64,000 nucleotides of DNA from positions 1 to 64,000 of the forward strand of contig JAHIRM010000002.1 in NCBI GenBank assembly GCA_018818595.1, read 5' to 3'. Shown here piece after piece: positions 28,669 to 40,571 of this stretch. The position numbers were made by a program, and so were the translations under genes. Under the pieces are notes generated by a model that was not told the DNA's origin, ran no database searches, and saw nothing but the letters and a program-made list of their open reading frames with translations. Source of the DNA: Bacillota bacterium. Lineage in GTDB: Bacteria > Bacillota_I > Bacilli_A > Izemoplasmatales > Hujiaoplasmataceae. The stretch's first letter is position 1. Every line of letters starts with the position of its first letter.

Positions 28669-28746
28669 TGTACCCTCCTGTTAAATTTTAAACTATATTC
28701 ATTATAAAAGAAGATTTTTATTTTGACAAGAGGAAAAACGATTATT

Positions 28747-29772
28747 TTATTTTTGAATGTACGCAAGTAGTAGTTTAAGGGTGTTTTCAACTGCAGATTG
28801 GTGTGTTCTTTCCATACCATGAGATGCATGCACTCCAGGTCCAATTAAACCGCCCTTTATGTCTTGACCGCCTCTTAGTGCTGCGGATACATCACTTCCG
28901 TAAAACGGATAGATATCCGTAGCATATTGAAGGTTTCCTTTTTTTGCAAGGGATACAAGATCTGATGTGATTTGATAATCATAAGGACCAGAAGAATCTT
29001 TACAACAAATCGAAACCATTTCTTCTGTACAAGAAAGGTCATCTCCAATGCACCCCATATCAACAGCGATAAGTTCATCTAGTAAGGGAAGATTCGATGC
29101 ACCATGTCCGACTTCTTCATAAGTAGAAATGATAATTTTAATGGTAGGGTTGAGCTTGAGATGATTGCTCTTAATATATTTAAGCAATCCAAATAAAATA
29201 GCAACACTCATTTTATCATCTAAAAATCGACTTTTTATAAAACCAGAATCCGTAATGGTTGTTTTTGGATCAAAAAAGATATAATCTCCTGCTTGAATTC
29301 CAAGTTTTAATACATCTTCTTTCGTATGAACAACTTCGTCAATTCGTACAATCATTGTTTCAGGAGTTCTATCTTTTGATGAAGCATCTTTGTAAACGTG
29401 AACAGAAGGAGAAGTCGACAAGAATGTTCCTGTGTATTCTAAATGATCTCTTGTGTGAACTGTGCAGTACTCTCCATCTAAAGTCGGCCAAATTGGTCCA
29501 CCAATGGTTGTGAATTTAAGATTTCCATCACTTGTAATACTCTTGACCATGGCTCCTAGCGTATCAACGTGTCCCGAAAGTCCAAGCATATAATTTGTTT
29601 TACCAGGAATCGTAATGATGGCATTTCCTTTTTTAGATTTTTCGATATAAAATCCTAATGTGATAGCTTCTTGTTCAATTCGAGAGATAACTGTTTGACA
29701 GTATCCACTAGGAGAAGGTATTTCAAGAATTTCTTTTGCAAAATTTAAGATATAATTTATTGTTTCTTTCAT
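28747..29772 (-). CDS. M42-family metallopeptidase (glutamyl/deblocking aminopeptidase type)
   Basis: Cobalt/zinc-dependent aminopeptidase of family M42, usually forming a dodecameric tetrahedral particle. Metal and catalytic segments are visible: GLSGHVDTLGAMV (His, Asp) near residue 65, SRFLDDKMSVA (bridging Asp) near 182, STYEEVGHGASN (catalytic Glu pair) near 215, and VDMGCIGDD. H in GVHASHGMERTH near 320 completes the site. 341 aa, normal. GGGTGAT precedes the ATG. Divergent from nadD. Confidence 0.92.
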   Translation of the reverse strand: MKETINYILNFAKEILEIPSPSGYCQTVISRIEQEAITLGFYIEKSKKGNAIITIPGKTNYMLGLSGHVDTLGAMVKSITSDGNLKFTTIGGPIWPTLDGEYCTVHTRDHLEYTGTFLSTSPSVHVYKDASSKDRTPETMIVRIDEVVHTKEDVLKLGIQAGDYIFFDPKTTITDSGFIKSRFLDDKMSVAILFGLLKYIKSNHLKLNPTIKIIISTYEEVGHGASNLPLLDELIAVDMGCIGDDLSCTEEMVSICCKDSSGPYDYQITSDLVSLAKKGNLQYATDIYPFYGSDVSAALRGGQDIKGGLIGPGVHASHGMERTHQSAVENTLKLLLAYIQK

Positions 29773-29894
29773 TTTATCACCCTAAAATATTATACCATAT
29801 CTTTAGAAATGATAAAATTGATATTTGCTTTTATTTAACCTATTTCTATGGTAAAATATAGATAGAATAGATAACAGAAAAAGGAGTGATGAAA

Positions 29895-30470
29895 GTGATT
29901 GTAATTTTTGGTGGTGCATTCAACCCTCCTACGATTGCTCATAAAGAAATATACTACCATGTCCTAAAATTTATTCCATTTACAGAATTCGTTTTTTTAC
30001 CAGTTAGTAGTTTGTATACGAAACGCTCTCTTGCTAGTAACTTCCATCGATTACAAATGTTAAATTTATTAATAAAAGATTTGCCAAATTCATCTATTTC
30101 AACGCTTGAATTTGACGATTCGGATTATATAGGAACGTATCAAAGTTTACTTCGCATACAAGAAAAGTACCCTAATCAAGAATTAAGTTTTATCATTGGT
30201 GCCGATAACTTAATTAAAATCCATAAATGGATTAATGCAAAAGCTTTATTAACGGATTTTAAATTTATTGTGATTAATCGAAGCCTTACCGATATGAAAA
30301 ATTATATTCAAAATGATTTGTTTTTAAAAGAATATTCTTCGAGATTTGTCCTATTACCGGACTTTAATTTGGATATCTCATCGACTGCTTTTCGTGAAAC
30401 ATTTGACCAAAAAATTGTTACAAAAGAAATTTATCAATACATCCAAATCCAAGGACTTTATAGAGGCTAA
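29895..30470 (+). CDS. nadD: Nicotinate-nucleotide adenylyltransferase
   Basis: Makes deamido-NAD from nicotinate mononucleotide and ATP. The nucleotidyltransferase motif IFGGAFNPPTIAHKE starts at residue 3, IIGADNLIKIHKW follows mid-protein, and ISSTAFRE near the C terminus is the ISSTxxR signature. GTG at 29895 is the preferred start, eight bases after AAGGAG; the ATG at 29889 almost touches that site. 191 aa. The next gene, nadE, carries out the following step, so this is an NAD-synthesis pair. Confidence 0.94.
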   Translation: MIVIFGGAFNPPTIAHKEIYYHVLKFIPFTEFVFLPVSSLYTKRSLASNFHRLQMLNLLIKDLPNSSISTLEFDDSDYIGTYQSLLRIQEKYPNQELSFIIGADNLIKIHKWINAKALLTDFKFIVINRSLTDMKNYIQNDLFLKEYSSRFVLLPDFNLDISSTAFRETFDQKIVTKEIYQYIQIQGLYRG

Positions 30471-30473
30471 ATT

Positions 30474-33472
<2,999 letters not shown>

Positions 33473-33489
33473 GATAAGGAGATTTCTCT

Positions 33490-34302
33490 ATGAATAAAAT
33501 TGGACTTTGTTTAACTGGAGGCGGCTCAAGAGGAGCCTATCAAGTAGGTGCTGCGAAAGCACTCGAAGAATTAGGCATCTTATCTAAAGTATCTGTGTTT
33601 TCAGGAACAAGCATTGGTGCAGTAAATTGTTCTTTACTTTCTACCAAAACTCCAAGTGAAGTAAAGAATTTATGGTTAAGCGTTTCTCCTGATCAATTAA
33701 AATCTACACAAAATCTCTTTAAAAGACTTGTGAAAGAACGTTTGGAATTTGCAGCAAAAGGAGCTTATGAGATTAAACCATTAGAAGAATTATTAAAACA
33801 AAATCTAGATTTAAAAAAACTTAAAAAACAATCTGTTTTTGTGACATTATCTGAGGGTGGACAAGTTAATGAAGGAATCTTTGGTTTGTTGAAATCGTCT
33901 TATAGTCATTACATCAAGAAAGACACTCATGTGATATATAGTCCTTTGCATGAGCAATCTGAAAAAAACATCATTAAACAAATATTAGCTTCTTGTTCGA
34001 TACCCATTATCTTTCCTCCATTAAAAGTTGGAGAAAAACAATATTTTGATGGGGGACTTTATGACAACGTTCCCGTTAGACCTTTAATTGATTCAGACTG
34101 TGATACGGTAATCATTATTCATTTAAATCGCATTTATTTTCTCGATAAGTCTAAATATCCTGGAATTCATTTTATCGAAATCAAACATGGTAAGGGCTTA
34201 GGTGGAATTTTAAACTTTGATCCCCTACAATCAGAAATCACTTTTAACTCTGGGTATCAAGATACATTGGCTTATTTTGAAAAAAATCCTTTCAATTTGT
34301 AA
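33490..34302 (+). CDS. Patatin-like phospholipase (RssA/NTE type)
   Basis: Serine lipid hydrolase with a Ser-Asp dyad. The oxyanion motif GGGSRGAYQVG is at residues 10-20, the nucleophile elbow GTSIG around 40-44, and the catalytic Asp in FDGGLYDN around residue 187. 270 aa; no signal peptide or membrane segment, so it acts from the cytoplasm on membrane lipids. It ends the nadD-nadE-mnmA gene string. Confidence 0.9.
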   Translation: MNKIGLCLTGGGSRGAYQVGAAKALEELGILSKVSVFSGTSIGAVNCSLLSTKTPSEVKNLWLSVSPDQLKSTQNLFKRLVKERLEFAAKGAYEIKPLEELLKQNLDLKKLKKQSVFVTLSEGGQVNEGIFGLLKSSYSHYIKKDTHVIYSPLHEQSEKNIIKQILASCSIPIIFPPLKVGEKQYFDGGLYDNVPVRPLIDSDCDTVIIIHLNRIYFLDKSKYPGIHFIEIKHGKGLGGILNFDPLQSEITFNSGYQDTLAYFEKNPFNL

Positions 34303-34316
34303 TTTATAAAGAATAT

Positions 34317-34358
34317 AACCTCCTTTGTCGTAATATGTTTACGAAAGCAAAGGAGGTT
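34317..34358 (+). promoter_or_regulatory. Hairpin containing the Shine-Dalgarno sequence of the next gene; also terminator-like
   Basis: AACCTCCTTTG at 34317-34327 is the exact complement of CAAAGGAGGTT at 34348-34358, with an inner CGTAA/TTACG pairing. The right arm contains AAAGGAGG, the ribosome-binding site of the gene starting at 34364, and is followed by seven T. Seen in sequence: the pairing and the T-run. Inferred: it may end the patatin transcript and, when transcribed through, hide the ribosome-binding site. Confidence 0.7.
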
Positions 34359-34363
34359 TTTTT

Positions 34364-34996
34364 ATGAAAAAAATAATTTTATTAGGGATTTGTTTTACTA
34401 TGTTGCTTTCACAAATGATCTTTATTGTGAAAGCAGAAGAATATTTAAGTTATCAAGAGATTATCTTTGAAGAAGATACTGCTACTCTTTTAAAAGAATT
34501 CAGTGAGAAAGAATACACCAATTATTTAAAAGAAATCACAAAGAAAAAATTTATGGGTTGGAAGATTGAAGTAGTAAATTTGAATGAAAAAGTTGAATTC
34601 GTTTCAGAAACAAAATTAAAAATATATAACAACGGATATAGCACCATTAAACATGATATTACGTTAACTTCAAAAGAAGAAACGAAGTACCAAATTAGTG
34701 TGTCAGGATCGATGGATATTAGTATAAAAGGTGATATCAAAAAATTCAAAGGATCTCTTGATGCAGACATAAAAGCTTCTATTTCTTACTCCAAAACATC
34801 TACGACTTCTGAAAATTATGAGTTTAAAATCATTGTGGATCCGGGAACATACGTTTCCATTATTACAAGAGGAAAAGGAGAAGTAAATAATGGCGTTGGA
34901 AAATATTATTTCTTTTGGATTCAAACAAAAAAAGGAGGCTGGGAAACTTTTACCATTACAACAGAATACTATGAAATTGTAAAAGAAAAAATATAA
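34364..34996 (+). CDS. Secreted beta-rich, Ser/Thr-rich protein, unknown function
   Basis: A 210-aa exported protein. Residues 1-24 are a signal peptide with a VKA|EE cleavage site; the mature 186 residues contain no cysteine. The mature protein is predicted beta-rich with alternating polar/apolar residues, and residues ~110-150 are Ser/Thr-rich (SGSMDISIKGD, ASISYSKTSTTSENYEF) followed by VDPGTYVSI. This pattern, with a PGT turn after the Ser/Thr hairpin, recalls aerolysin/ETX-MTX2-type pore formers, but similarity is only in style and I do not recognise a family. First gene of a four-gene cassette with an ABC transporter. Confidence 0.7.
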   Translation: MKKIILLGICFTMLLSQMIFIVKAEEYLSYQEIIFEEDTATLLKEFSEKEYTNYLKEITKKKFMGWKIEVVNLNEKVEFVSETKLKIYNNGYSTIKHDITLTSKEETKYQISVSGSMDISIKGDIKKFKGSLDADIKASISYSKTSTTSENYEFKIIVDPGTYVSIITRGKGEVNNGVGKYYFFWIQTKKGGWETFTITTEYYEIVKEKI

Positions 34997-35938
34997 ATGA
35001 AAAAAGTTGTTTTTTTACTTCTAATTAGTTATATCCTTTTTTCTGTCACACTATTTATTACTCATAAACAAGAAGCCACTTCTGTATCAATTCTTTCACT
35101 AAAAGAACAACATTCTAGAGTCATTACAAGTCAGGAAGAATTGTTTGATGTTTTCATTTATTTCGATCAAACAAATAGTTTTTTTACAGATATTCAAAAT
35201 GTTGAAAATTGTGAACTCGTGGATGAATTTGAATTGATAACGGTAAAATTGTTTTCAATCGTCGACACAAATGAAATCGTTACTTATGAAAACAAAAATT
35301 ATACTACTTATCAATTTAATCTATCCTTTGAACAGTTGTATTCAGAAAACGCATCTTTTGAGTTCGAAAATGCTTCTCTAAATATCTATTATTCCAATGA
35401 TGTCCTTGTCACTTTGGAAATAGGAAACGTCAATTTATTGTTTGATGAGGTATCGAATTTCATGCATTTAGATATTCAAAGATTATATGGAGTATTTAAT
35501 GAGATAGAACAAGTAGAATATCTGATGGGAATCGTCCTAAATTTGGAAGCAATCTCACCTGGAATTATTGAAATCAAGAAAATAGAATGCAATGTAATAT
35601 CAATTCATTTGGATTTAGAGCATATTGTCTTTTTAGATCAGACAATTGATGCTTTTTCTAAGATAGATGAAATTATACTTTTAAGTGATTATTCAAATAT
35701 TACAGAAGAATTTATAAGTCAATCGTCTTCTATCGTTTTAAATTCTTCTAAGTTAATATTTATTCCATTGTTATACAAATCTACGCTTTTGCACATATCT
35801 AGATTTCCTTTAATTATTACATACATGTATTTAGGAAATGAGTATGTCTATGTCATGGATGATTTTCTGTTTTATCATAAAAATTCATTTTCGGAGGTTT
35901 CGCCTAGTGATATCAAAAGAATTGAATATCATTATTGA
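34997..35938 (+). CDS. N-terminally anchored extracellular protein, unknown function
   Basis: A 313-aa protein with one hydrophobic N-terminal segment (about 3-21), no lipobox, then ~290 residues outside the membrane with mixed alpha/beta character and many acidic residues. No known domain recognised. Its ATG overlaps the stop region of the secreted-protein gene (TAAATG) and has no clear ribosome-binding site, so translation is probably coupled. The next gene, an ABC ATPase, begins inside its 3' end. Confidence 0.65.
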   Translation: MKKVVFLLLISYILFSVTLFITHKQEATSVSILSLKEQHSRVITSQEELFDVFIYFDQTNSFFTDIQNVENCELVDEFELITVKLFSIVDTNEIVTYENKNYTTYQFNLSFEQLYSENASFEFENASLNIYYSNDVLVTLEIGNVNLLFDEVSNFMHLDIQRLYGVFNEIEQVEYLMGIVLNLEAISPGIIEIKKIECNVISIHLDLEHIVFLDQTIDAFSKIDEIILLSDYSNITEEFISQSSSIVLNSSKLIFIPLLYKSTLLHISRFPLIITYMYLGNEYVYVMDDFLFYHKNSFSEVSPSDIKRIEYHY

Positions 35939-36536
35939 AAATGTAAGTAAAAAATATTTTAATAAATTAGGAATTTCAAATATCTCAACAACCTTTGAAG
36001 CGGGATATTTAAATTTGCTTGTTGGTCCTAACGGTAGCGGTAAATCCACTTTGCTTAAGTGTATAATGGGTTTAATAAAATATGATGGAATCATTAAAAA
36101 AAATACTTACAAAATCGGATACGCACCCGAAGAGTATGTGATGCCTTCCTTTATGACCATTCAAGATTTTTTAGTTAGCATTGGTAGGGTAAAAAATCTT
36201 GAAATTGTCTATTTAAAAGAAACAATGAAGAAGTATTTGTTAATCTTCGATCTTTTGCAAGAGGAATCCCGTTTAATCGGAAAATTATCAAATGGAATGA
36301 AGCAAAAAGTTAATTTGATGCAAGCGTTCATTCATCAACCAAGAATTATTTTGCTAGATGAACCTTTAGTCTCTCTTGATTTAGTTTCTCAAGAAAAAAT
36401 TCTTTCTATGATTAAAGAAAGATGCAAAGATTCTTTAATCATTATTTCGACGCATCAACCAGAGAAATTTAAAGTGAGAAAAAAAAGAATTTATCATATA
36501 GAAAATGGGTGTCTAAAGGATGAATTCATTAATTAA
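35907..36536 (+). CDS. ABC transporter ATP-binding protein of the cassette
   Basis: Short export-type ATPase of ~209 aa. Walker [15 protein letters not shown] near residue 34, signature LSNGMKQKVNLMQAF, Walker B IILLDEPLVSLDL and H-loop ISTHQPE. GTG at 35907 is chosen: CGGAGG lies nine bases upstream and homology to ABC proteins begins right after it; the longer in-frame version would read into the previous gene's coding frame. It overlaps that gene by 32 bases, indicating one operon. Confidence 0.85.
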   Translation: MISKELNIIIENVSKKYFNKLGISNISTTFEAGYLNLLVGPNGSGKSTLLKCIMGLIKYDGIIKKNTYKIGYAPEEYVMPSFMTIQDFLVSIGRVKNLEIVYLKETMKKYLLIFDLLQEESRLIGKLSNGMKQKVNLMQAFIHQPRIILLDEPLVSLDLVSQEKILSMIKERCKDSLIIISTHQPEKFKVRKKRIYHIENGCLKDEFIN

Positions 36537-37254
36537 ATTGCATTTATATTATTTGATTAATCGAATTTCTTTATTTCTAATTCTCTTTTTTTCTTTAATT
36601 GTTTTTATCGTTTTACTGTATAATAGCAATTTCGAAATGGGTTACACTGTTTTAGATGCAAGTAGAACAGAATACGCCTTAAATTACTATCAGGAGTCAA
36701 TTTTAATCATAACTCTTATTTCAATTTTATTTAGTGTTTTCTTGCATTTGAATGCTTTTTCACAGCAAACAAATCGTTTTGCATTTTATATTGTTGATTC
36801 CAAAAAAGCTAAACTTAATTATGTTGTTAGCAAACAAATCGCTTTAATGATTATAAATTTTATCTTTATTTTAAATCAATTTTTTCTGTTTTTAATCATT
36901 GGAGAAGTACTAACACCCTTTTTTATGGATTGGAATCAAATTTTTTCTCTTTTTTGGATGGTATTTATTCAAGCTAGCCTATTTGGTTTGCTACAAGTCT
37001 ATTTAATGTACTTAATTCATCATATATTTACAGGGATTATCCCGATTCTTCTTTTTTGGTTAATTGAAGCCATTTCTAGTTTTGATTCTCTTCAAACTCA
37101 AAAATTGTTTTCAACTTTTCAGATTGTTTTTCCTCATATTAGTTATATCAATAATCAATATAATTTAGCGCATTCAATGCTTTACTATATTATCGTTTTA
37201 TGTATCTTCATTGTGTTTGAATTTGCTTTGTATTTATCCAAAGATATCAATTAA
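36520..37254 (+). CDS. ABC transporter membrane protein of the cassette
   Basis: A 244-aa membrane protein with about six hydrophobic segments and short loops, the layout of ABC-2-type exporter permeases. Its ATG lies 17 bases inside the preceding ATPase gene, so the two subunits are coupled. No sequence family recognised beyond the context. Together they would export, or give self-protection against, a product of the first two genes; that is inference. Confidence 0.75.
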   Translation: MNSLIKLHLYYLINRISLFLILFFSLIVFIVLLYNSNFEMGYTVLDASRTEYALNYYQESILIITLISILFSVFLHLNAFSQQTNRFAFYIVDSKKAKLNYVVSKQIALMIINFIFILNQFFLFLIIGEVLTPFFMDWNQIFSLFWMVFIQASLFGLLQVYLMYLIHHIFTGIIPILLFWLIEAISSFDSLQTQKLFSTFQIVFPHISYINNQYNLAHSMLYYIIVLCIFIVFEFALYLSKDIN

Positions 37255-37359
37255 TTATCACAAATAAAAAATCAGAAAGATTAAATTTAATTTAATTTTT
37301 CTTTTTTTGTTATATTGTGTATTAATTGTCGTCTTCATTCATTTAAAAAGAAATACTAT
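37255..37359. other. AT-rich gap before glmS
   Basis: No gene seen. An A/T-only hairpin followed by T-runs (about 37272-37312) may terminate the ABC cassette. No glmS ribozyme core is present. Confidence 0.5.
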
Positions 37360-37388
37360 TTGAAAGAACTAGGCAAGAGTGATATAAT
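37360..37388 (+). promoter_or_regulatory. Sigma-A-type promoter of glmS
   Basis: TTGAAA at 37360-37365 and TATAAT at 37383-37388 with a 17-base spacer, 44 bases upstream of the glmS start. Confidence 0.75.
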
Positions 37389-37431
37389 CTATATATATAA
37401 AATTTTAATGGGTTAAGTTATGGAGGACAAT

Positions 37432-39231
37432 ATGTGTGGAATTGTTGGGTATTTAGGAGTTCATAAAGCCTCAGATGTTATATTGTCTGGTTTAGAAAAA
37501 TTAGAATATCGTGGATATGATTCCTGTGGAATTTGTTTTTTTGATAACGAAGCAAATCAATTCGTTTTTTATAAAGATAAAGGTAGAGTTAATCATTTAA
37601 TTTCTGATTATGATTATTCTGCAAATAACAATTTGGCGATAGGCCATACTAGATGGGCGACTCATGGCAAACCAAATCAAACCAATTCTCATCCTCATTT
37701 TTCTCTTTCAAACCGTTTTTCTATCGTTCACAATGGTGTGATTGAGAATTATAAAGAATTGACGGCTAAATTTTTACCAGAAATTAAATTCATTAGCGAA
37801 ACGGACACAGAAGTAGTTGCAAATTTAATTGAACATTTTTCCATCGAGTTATCGGTTGAAGAATCGATTCGAAAAACATTATCTTTGATTGAAGGATCTT
37901 ATGCTCTTTTAATTATCGACACTTCTTTCCCAAATGTAATGTATGCAGCTAAAAACAAAAGCCCTCTTCTAATTGGAACTGCAGAAGACGGAATAACGCT
38001 TGCAAGCGACGTTATGGCGCTTGTTGGTCACTCCGATTTTTATTTTCCAATTGAAGACAAAACATTTACTGTGGTGAAAAGAGAAAACAACGAATTTCAT
38101 TTTGAAATGTTTGATATCATTGGCAAACCAGTTGAAGTTCATTTAACTAAAATGGATATTGTATTAGAGGAAATTGGAAAACAAGGGTACTCACACTATA
38201 TGTTAAAAGAGATTTGTGAACAGCCCTCTGTTGTTCGTAAAATCATGTCAAAATATATGGTTGAAGATGATTTTTCTCTTGATAAAGAAATTGTTTCTTT
38301 GTTTAAAAGAGCTAAAAGAATCTATATTATAGCTGCAGGAACTAGTATGCATGCAGGTTTTATCGGGAAATATTATTTTGAGAATCTAGCATTTATTCCT
38401 ACAGAAGTATTTATTGCTAGTGAATTTGCTTATAATATTCCTCTTTTAGTAGAGGATCCTCTTTTCGTGCTGATTTCTCAATCTGGTGAGACAGCGGATT
38501 TAAGAGCATGTCTTCTTAATATTAAAAAGATGGGTTACCCATCTATCACAATAACAAACGTTGCTACATCTACCCTTGCAAGAGAAGCCACTCATTTCTT
38601 AGAAATATTTGCAGGTCCTGAAATAGCAGTTGCTTCTACAAAGGCTTATGTTGGTCAAGTTACACTACTTGCAATTATTTCTTATGTTCTTTCTGAAAAA
38701 AAGACGTTTGATTTAAAAACAGAATTATCAAAAGTAGCTGTTGCAATGGACGCTATTATTGATAAGCGAGAATACATTCACAGTTTAATCAAAGAGAATA
38801 TTACAAAACGTAATTGTTTTTATATTGGACGAGGAATTGATTACTATACTTGTCTTGAAGCTGCTTTAAAACTAAAAGAAATTTCATATATTCAAACAGA
38901 GGGATTTGCGGCTGGAGAATTAAAACACGGTACTATCGCTTTAATTGAAGAAGGAATTCCTGTTATAGCAATTATTTCTCAAAGTGCAATCAAGAATAAC
39001 ACAAGATCGAATATAAGAGAAGTTACCTCAAGAGGGGCTAATGTATTAGTCATTTCATTAAATAAAGTAAGCGATCCGACAGATGAAATTATTTTAATGG
39101 ACGTATATGAAGTGTTCTCACCTTTACTTACAGTCATTCCAACTCAACTGATTGCTTATTATACTGCACTAGATTTAAACAAAGATATTGATAAACCAAG
39201 AAATCTTGCAAAATCAGTAACCGTAGAATAA
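37432..39231 (+). CDS. glmS: Glutamine-fructose-6-phosphate aminotransferase
   Basis: Makes glucosamine 6-phosphate from fructose 6-phosphate and glutamine. The nucleophilic Cys must follow the removed Met: MCGIVGYLG at 37432 fits, with GGAGG upstream; the in-frame ATG at 37420 is part of that site's context and would bury the Cys. The N-terminal amidotransferase domain (GYDSCG, GHTRWATHG, HNGVIENY) and two SIS domains (AAGTSMHAG, SQSGETADLRAC, CLEAALKLKEISY) are complete. 599 aa. Followed by glmM and glmU: the whole route to UDP-GlcNAc. Confidence 0.97.
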   Translation: MCGIVGYLGVHKASDVILSGLEKLEYRGYDSCGICFFDNEANQFVFYKDKGRVNHLISDYDYSANNNLAIGHTRWATHGKPNQTNSHPHFSLSNRFSIVHNGVIENYKELTAKFLPEIKFISETDTEVVANLIEHFSIELSVEESIRKTLSLIEGSYALLIIDTSFPNVMYAAKNKSPLLIGTAEDGITLASDVMALVGHSDFYFPIEDKTFTVVKRENNEFHFEMFDIIGKPVEVHLTKMDIVLEEIGKQGYSHYMLKEICEQPSVVRKIMSKYMVEDDFSLDKEIVSLFKRAKRIYIIAAGTSMHAGFIGKYYFENLAFIPTEVFIASEFAYNIPLLVEDPLFVLISQSGETADLRACLLNIKKMGYPSITITNVATSTLAREATHFLEIFAGPEIAVASTKAYVGQVTLLAIISYVLSEKKTFDLKTELSKVAVAMDAIIDKREYIHSLIKENITKRNCFYIGRGIDYYTCLEAALKLKEISYIQTEGFAAGELKHGTIALIEEGIPVIAIISQSAIKNNTRSNIREVTSRGANVLVISLNKVSDPTDEIILMDVYEVFSPLLTVIPTQLIAYYTALDLNKDIDKPRNLAKSVTVE

Positions 39232-39244
39232 GGAGTTGAATTTT

Positions 39245-40546
39245 ATGGGTCATTATTTTGGAACCGATGGAATAAGAGGAAAAGCATATGATTATTTAAA
39301 TTTTGATCTTGCATTTCGTGTAGGTCGAAGTTTAAAATTATTATCACTTGAGACTCTTGTCATTGGAAGAGATACAAGAGAATCCGGCGAAATGTTAGTA
39401 GATGCCATTAAACAGGGTGCTAAGATCAGCGGTATTGATGTTTTAGACATTGGAATTGTTTCAACTCCAGTTCTTTCTTATATTAGTCAAATTCAAAAAA
39501 GTCTTGGAGTAATGATAACCGCAAGTCATAATCCTTATCATGATAATGGAATCAAAGTCTTTCTACAAGGAAAAAAACTTTTTGAAGAAGAAGAAAATGT
39601 AATCGAACTTTTTTTAGATGGCAAGAAAGATTTACCTCTTTCTACTAAAGTGGGCCATGATTTAGAATCTATTGATGTATTAAATCTATACAAAGAATTA
39701 TTCAATGATGTTTTGGTGAAAACAAACTTTAAAATTGGTCTAGATTTAGCAAATGGTGCTACTATTTTTTCCGCTCCTTTTATTTTCCAACAAATGACAG
39801 ATAATCTGTTTTTAATTGGAAATCATCCCGATGGAAGAAATATCAATCAATCCGTTGGATCCACTCATATTGAAACAATTCTCCAATTTGTTCAATCAAA
39901 TCAATTAGATTTTGGAATTTCTTTTGATGGAGATGGAGATCGTTTAATCGTGGTGGATTCACATTCAAATGTTTACGATGGAGATTATTTGCTTTATGTT
40001 ATGGCTCTTTATCTTGAAAATCAAAATTTATTAAAACATCACAAAGTTGCATTGACAAAAATGAGCAATCTTGGTATCATTAAAGCTCTTGAAAAACATG
40101 GAATTGAAGTAATTCAAACCAATATTGGTGATAAATATATCTTTGAAGCTCTTGAAAAAAATAACATCATTCTTGGCGGTGAAAACTCTGGCCATATTAT
40201 CAATAAAATCTTGTTAAATACTGGTGATGGTGTTTTAAATGCTGCCTTTTTAATAAAAATTCTTTTCGAAACCAATCAAAGTTTACAAGAAATAACTTCT
40301 TCTATTAAAATGTATCCAGATAAACTTGTAAACCTTCATCATGTAAATCGAGATTTAGTTCAGCATGAAGAAGTTTTATTTAAAGTAAATGAAATCAAAG
40401 AAATTTTAGGGTCTGACGGAAAAATATTAGTTCGAGCAAGCGGTACTGAACCTCTGATTCGAATTTCTGTTAGCGCTAAAACAGAAAAAGAAGTAGACAA
40501 TTATATTCAATTAATTGTATCAATAATCGATCGTTTAAATCATTAA
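39245..40546 (+). CDS. glmM: Phosphoglucosamine mutase
   Basis: Interconverts glucosamine 6- and 1-phosphate. Catalytic phosphoserine loop TASHNPYHDNGIK near residue 98, metal loop DGDGDR near 235, sugar loop GGENSGH and phosphate-binding RASGTEPLIRI near the C terminus. ATG at 39245, nine bases after AAGGAG, is preferred over the in-frame TTG at 39236. About 433 aa. Middle gene of glmS-glmM-glmU. Confidence 0.97.
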   Translation: MGHYFGTDGIRGKAYDYLNFDLAFRVGRSLKLLSLETLVIGRDTRESGEMLVDAIKQGAKISGIDVLDIGIVSTPVLSYISQIQKSLGVMITASHNPYHDNGIKVFLQGKKLFEEEENVIELFLDGKKDLPLSTKVGHDLESIDVLNLYKELFNDVLVKTNFKIGLDLANGATIFSAPFIFQQMTDNLFLIGNHPDGRNINQSVGSTHIETILQFVQSNQLDFGISFDGDGDRLIVVDSHSNVYDGDYLLYVMALYLENQNLLKHHKVALTKMSNLGIIKALEKHGIEVIQTNIGDKYIFEALEKNNIILGGENSGHIINKILLNTGDGVLNAAFLIKILFETNQSLQEITSSIKMYPDKLVNLHHVNRDLVQHEEVLFKVNEIKEILGSDGKILVRASGTEPLIRISVSAKTEKEVDNYIQLIVSIIDRLNH

Positions 40547-40571
40547 TGATTCAAAAGGAGGAACATTTGCA

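Noticed and set aside
37255-37431. glmS ribozyme upstream of glmS
   Set aside because: Bacillus-type glmS leaders carry a ~170-nt catalytic core; only ~45 bases separate the promoter from the start codon here and no core motif is seen.
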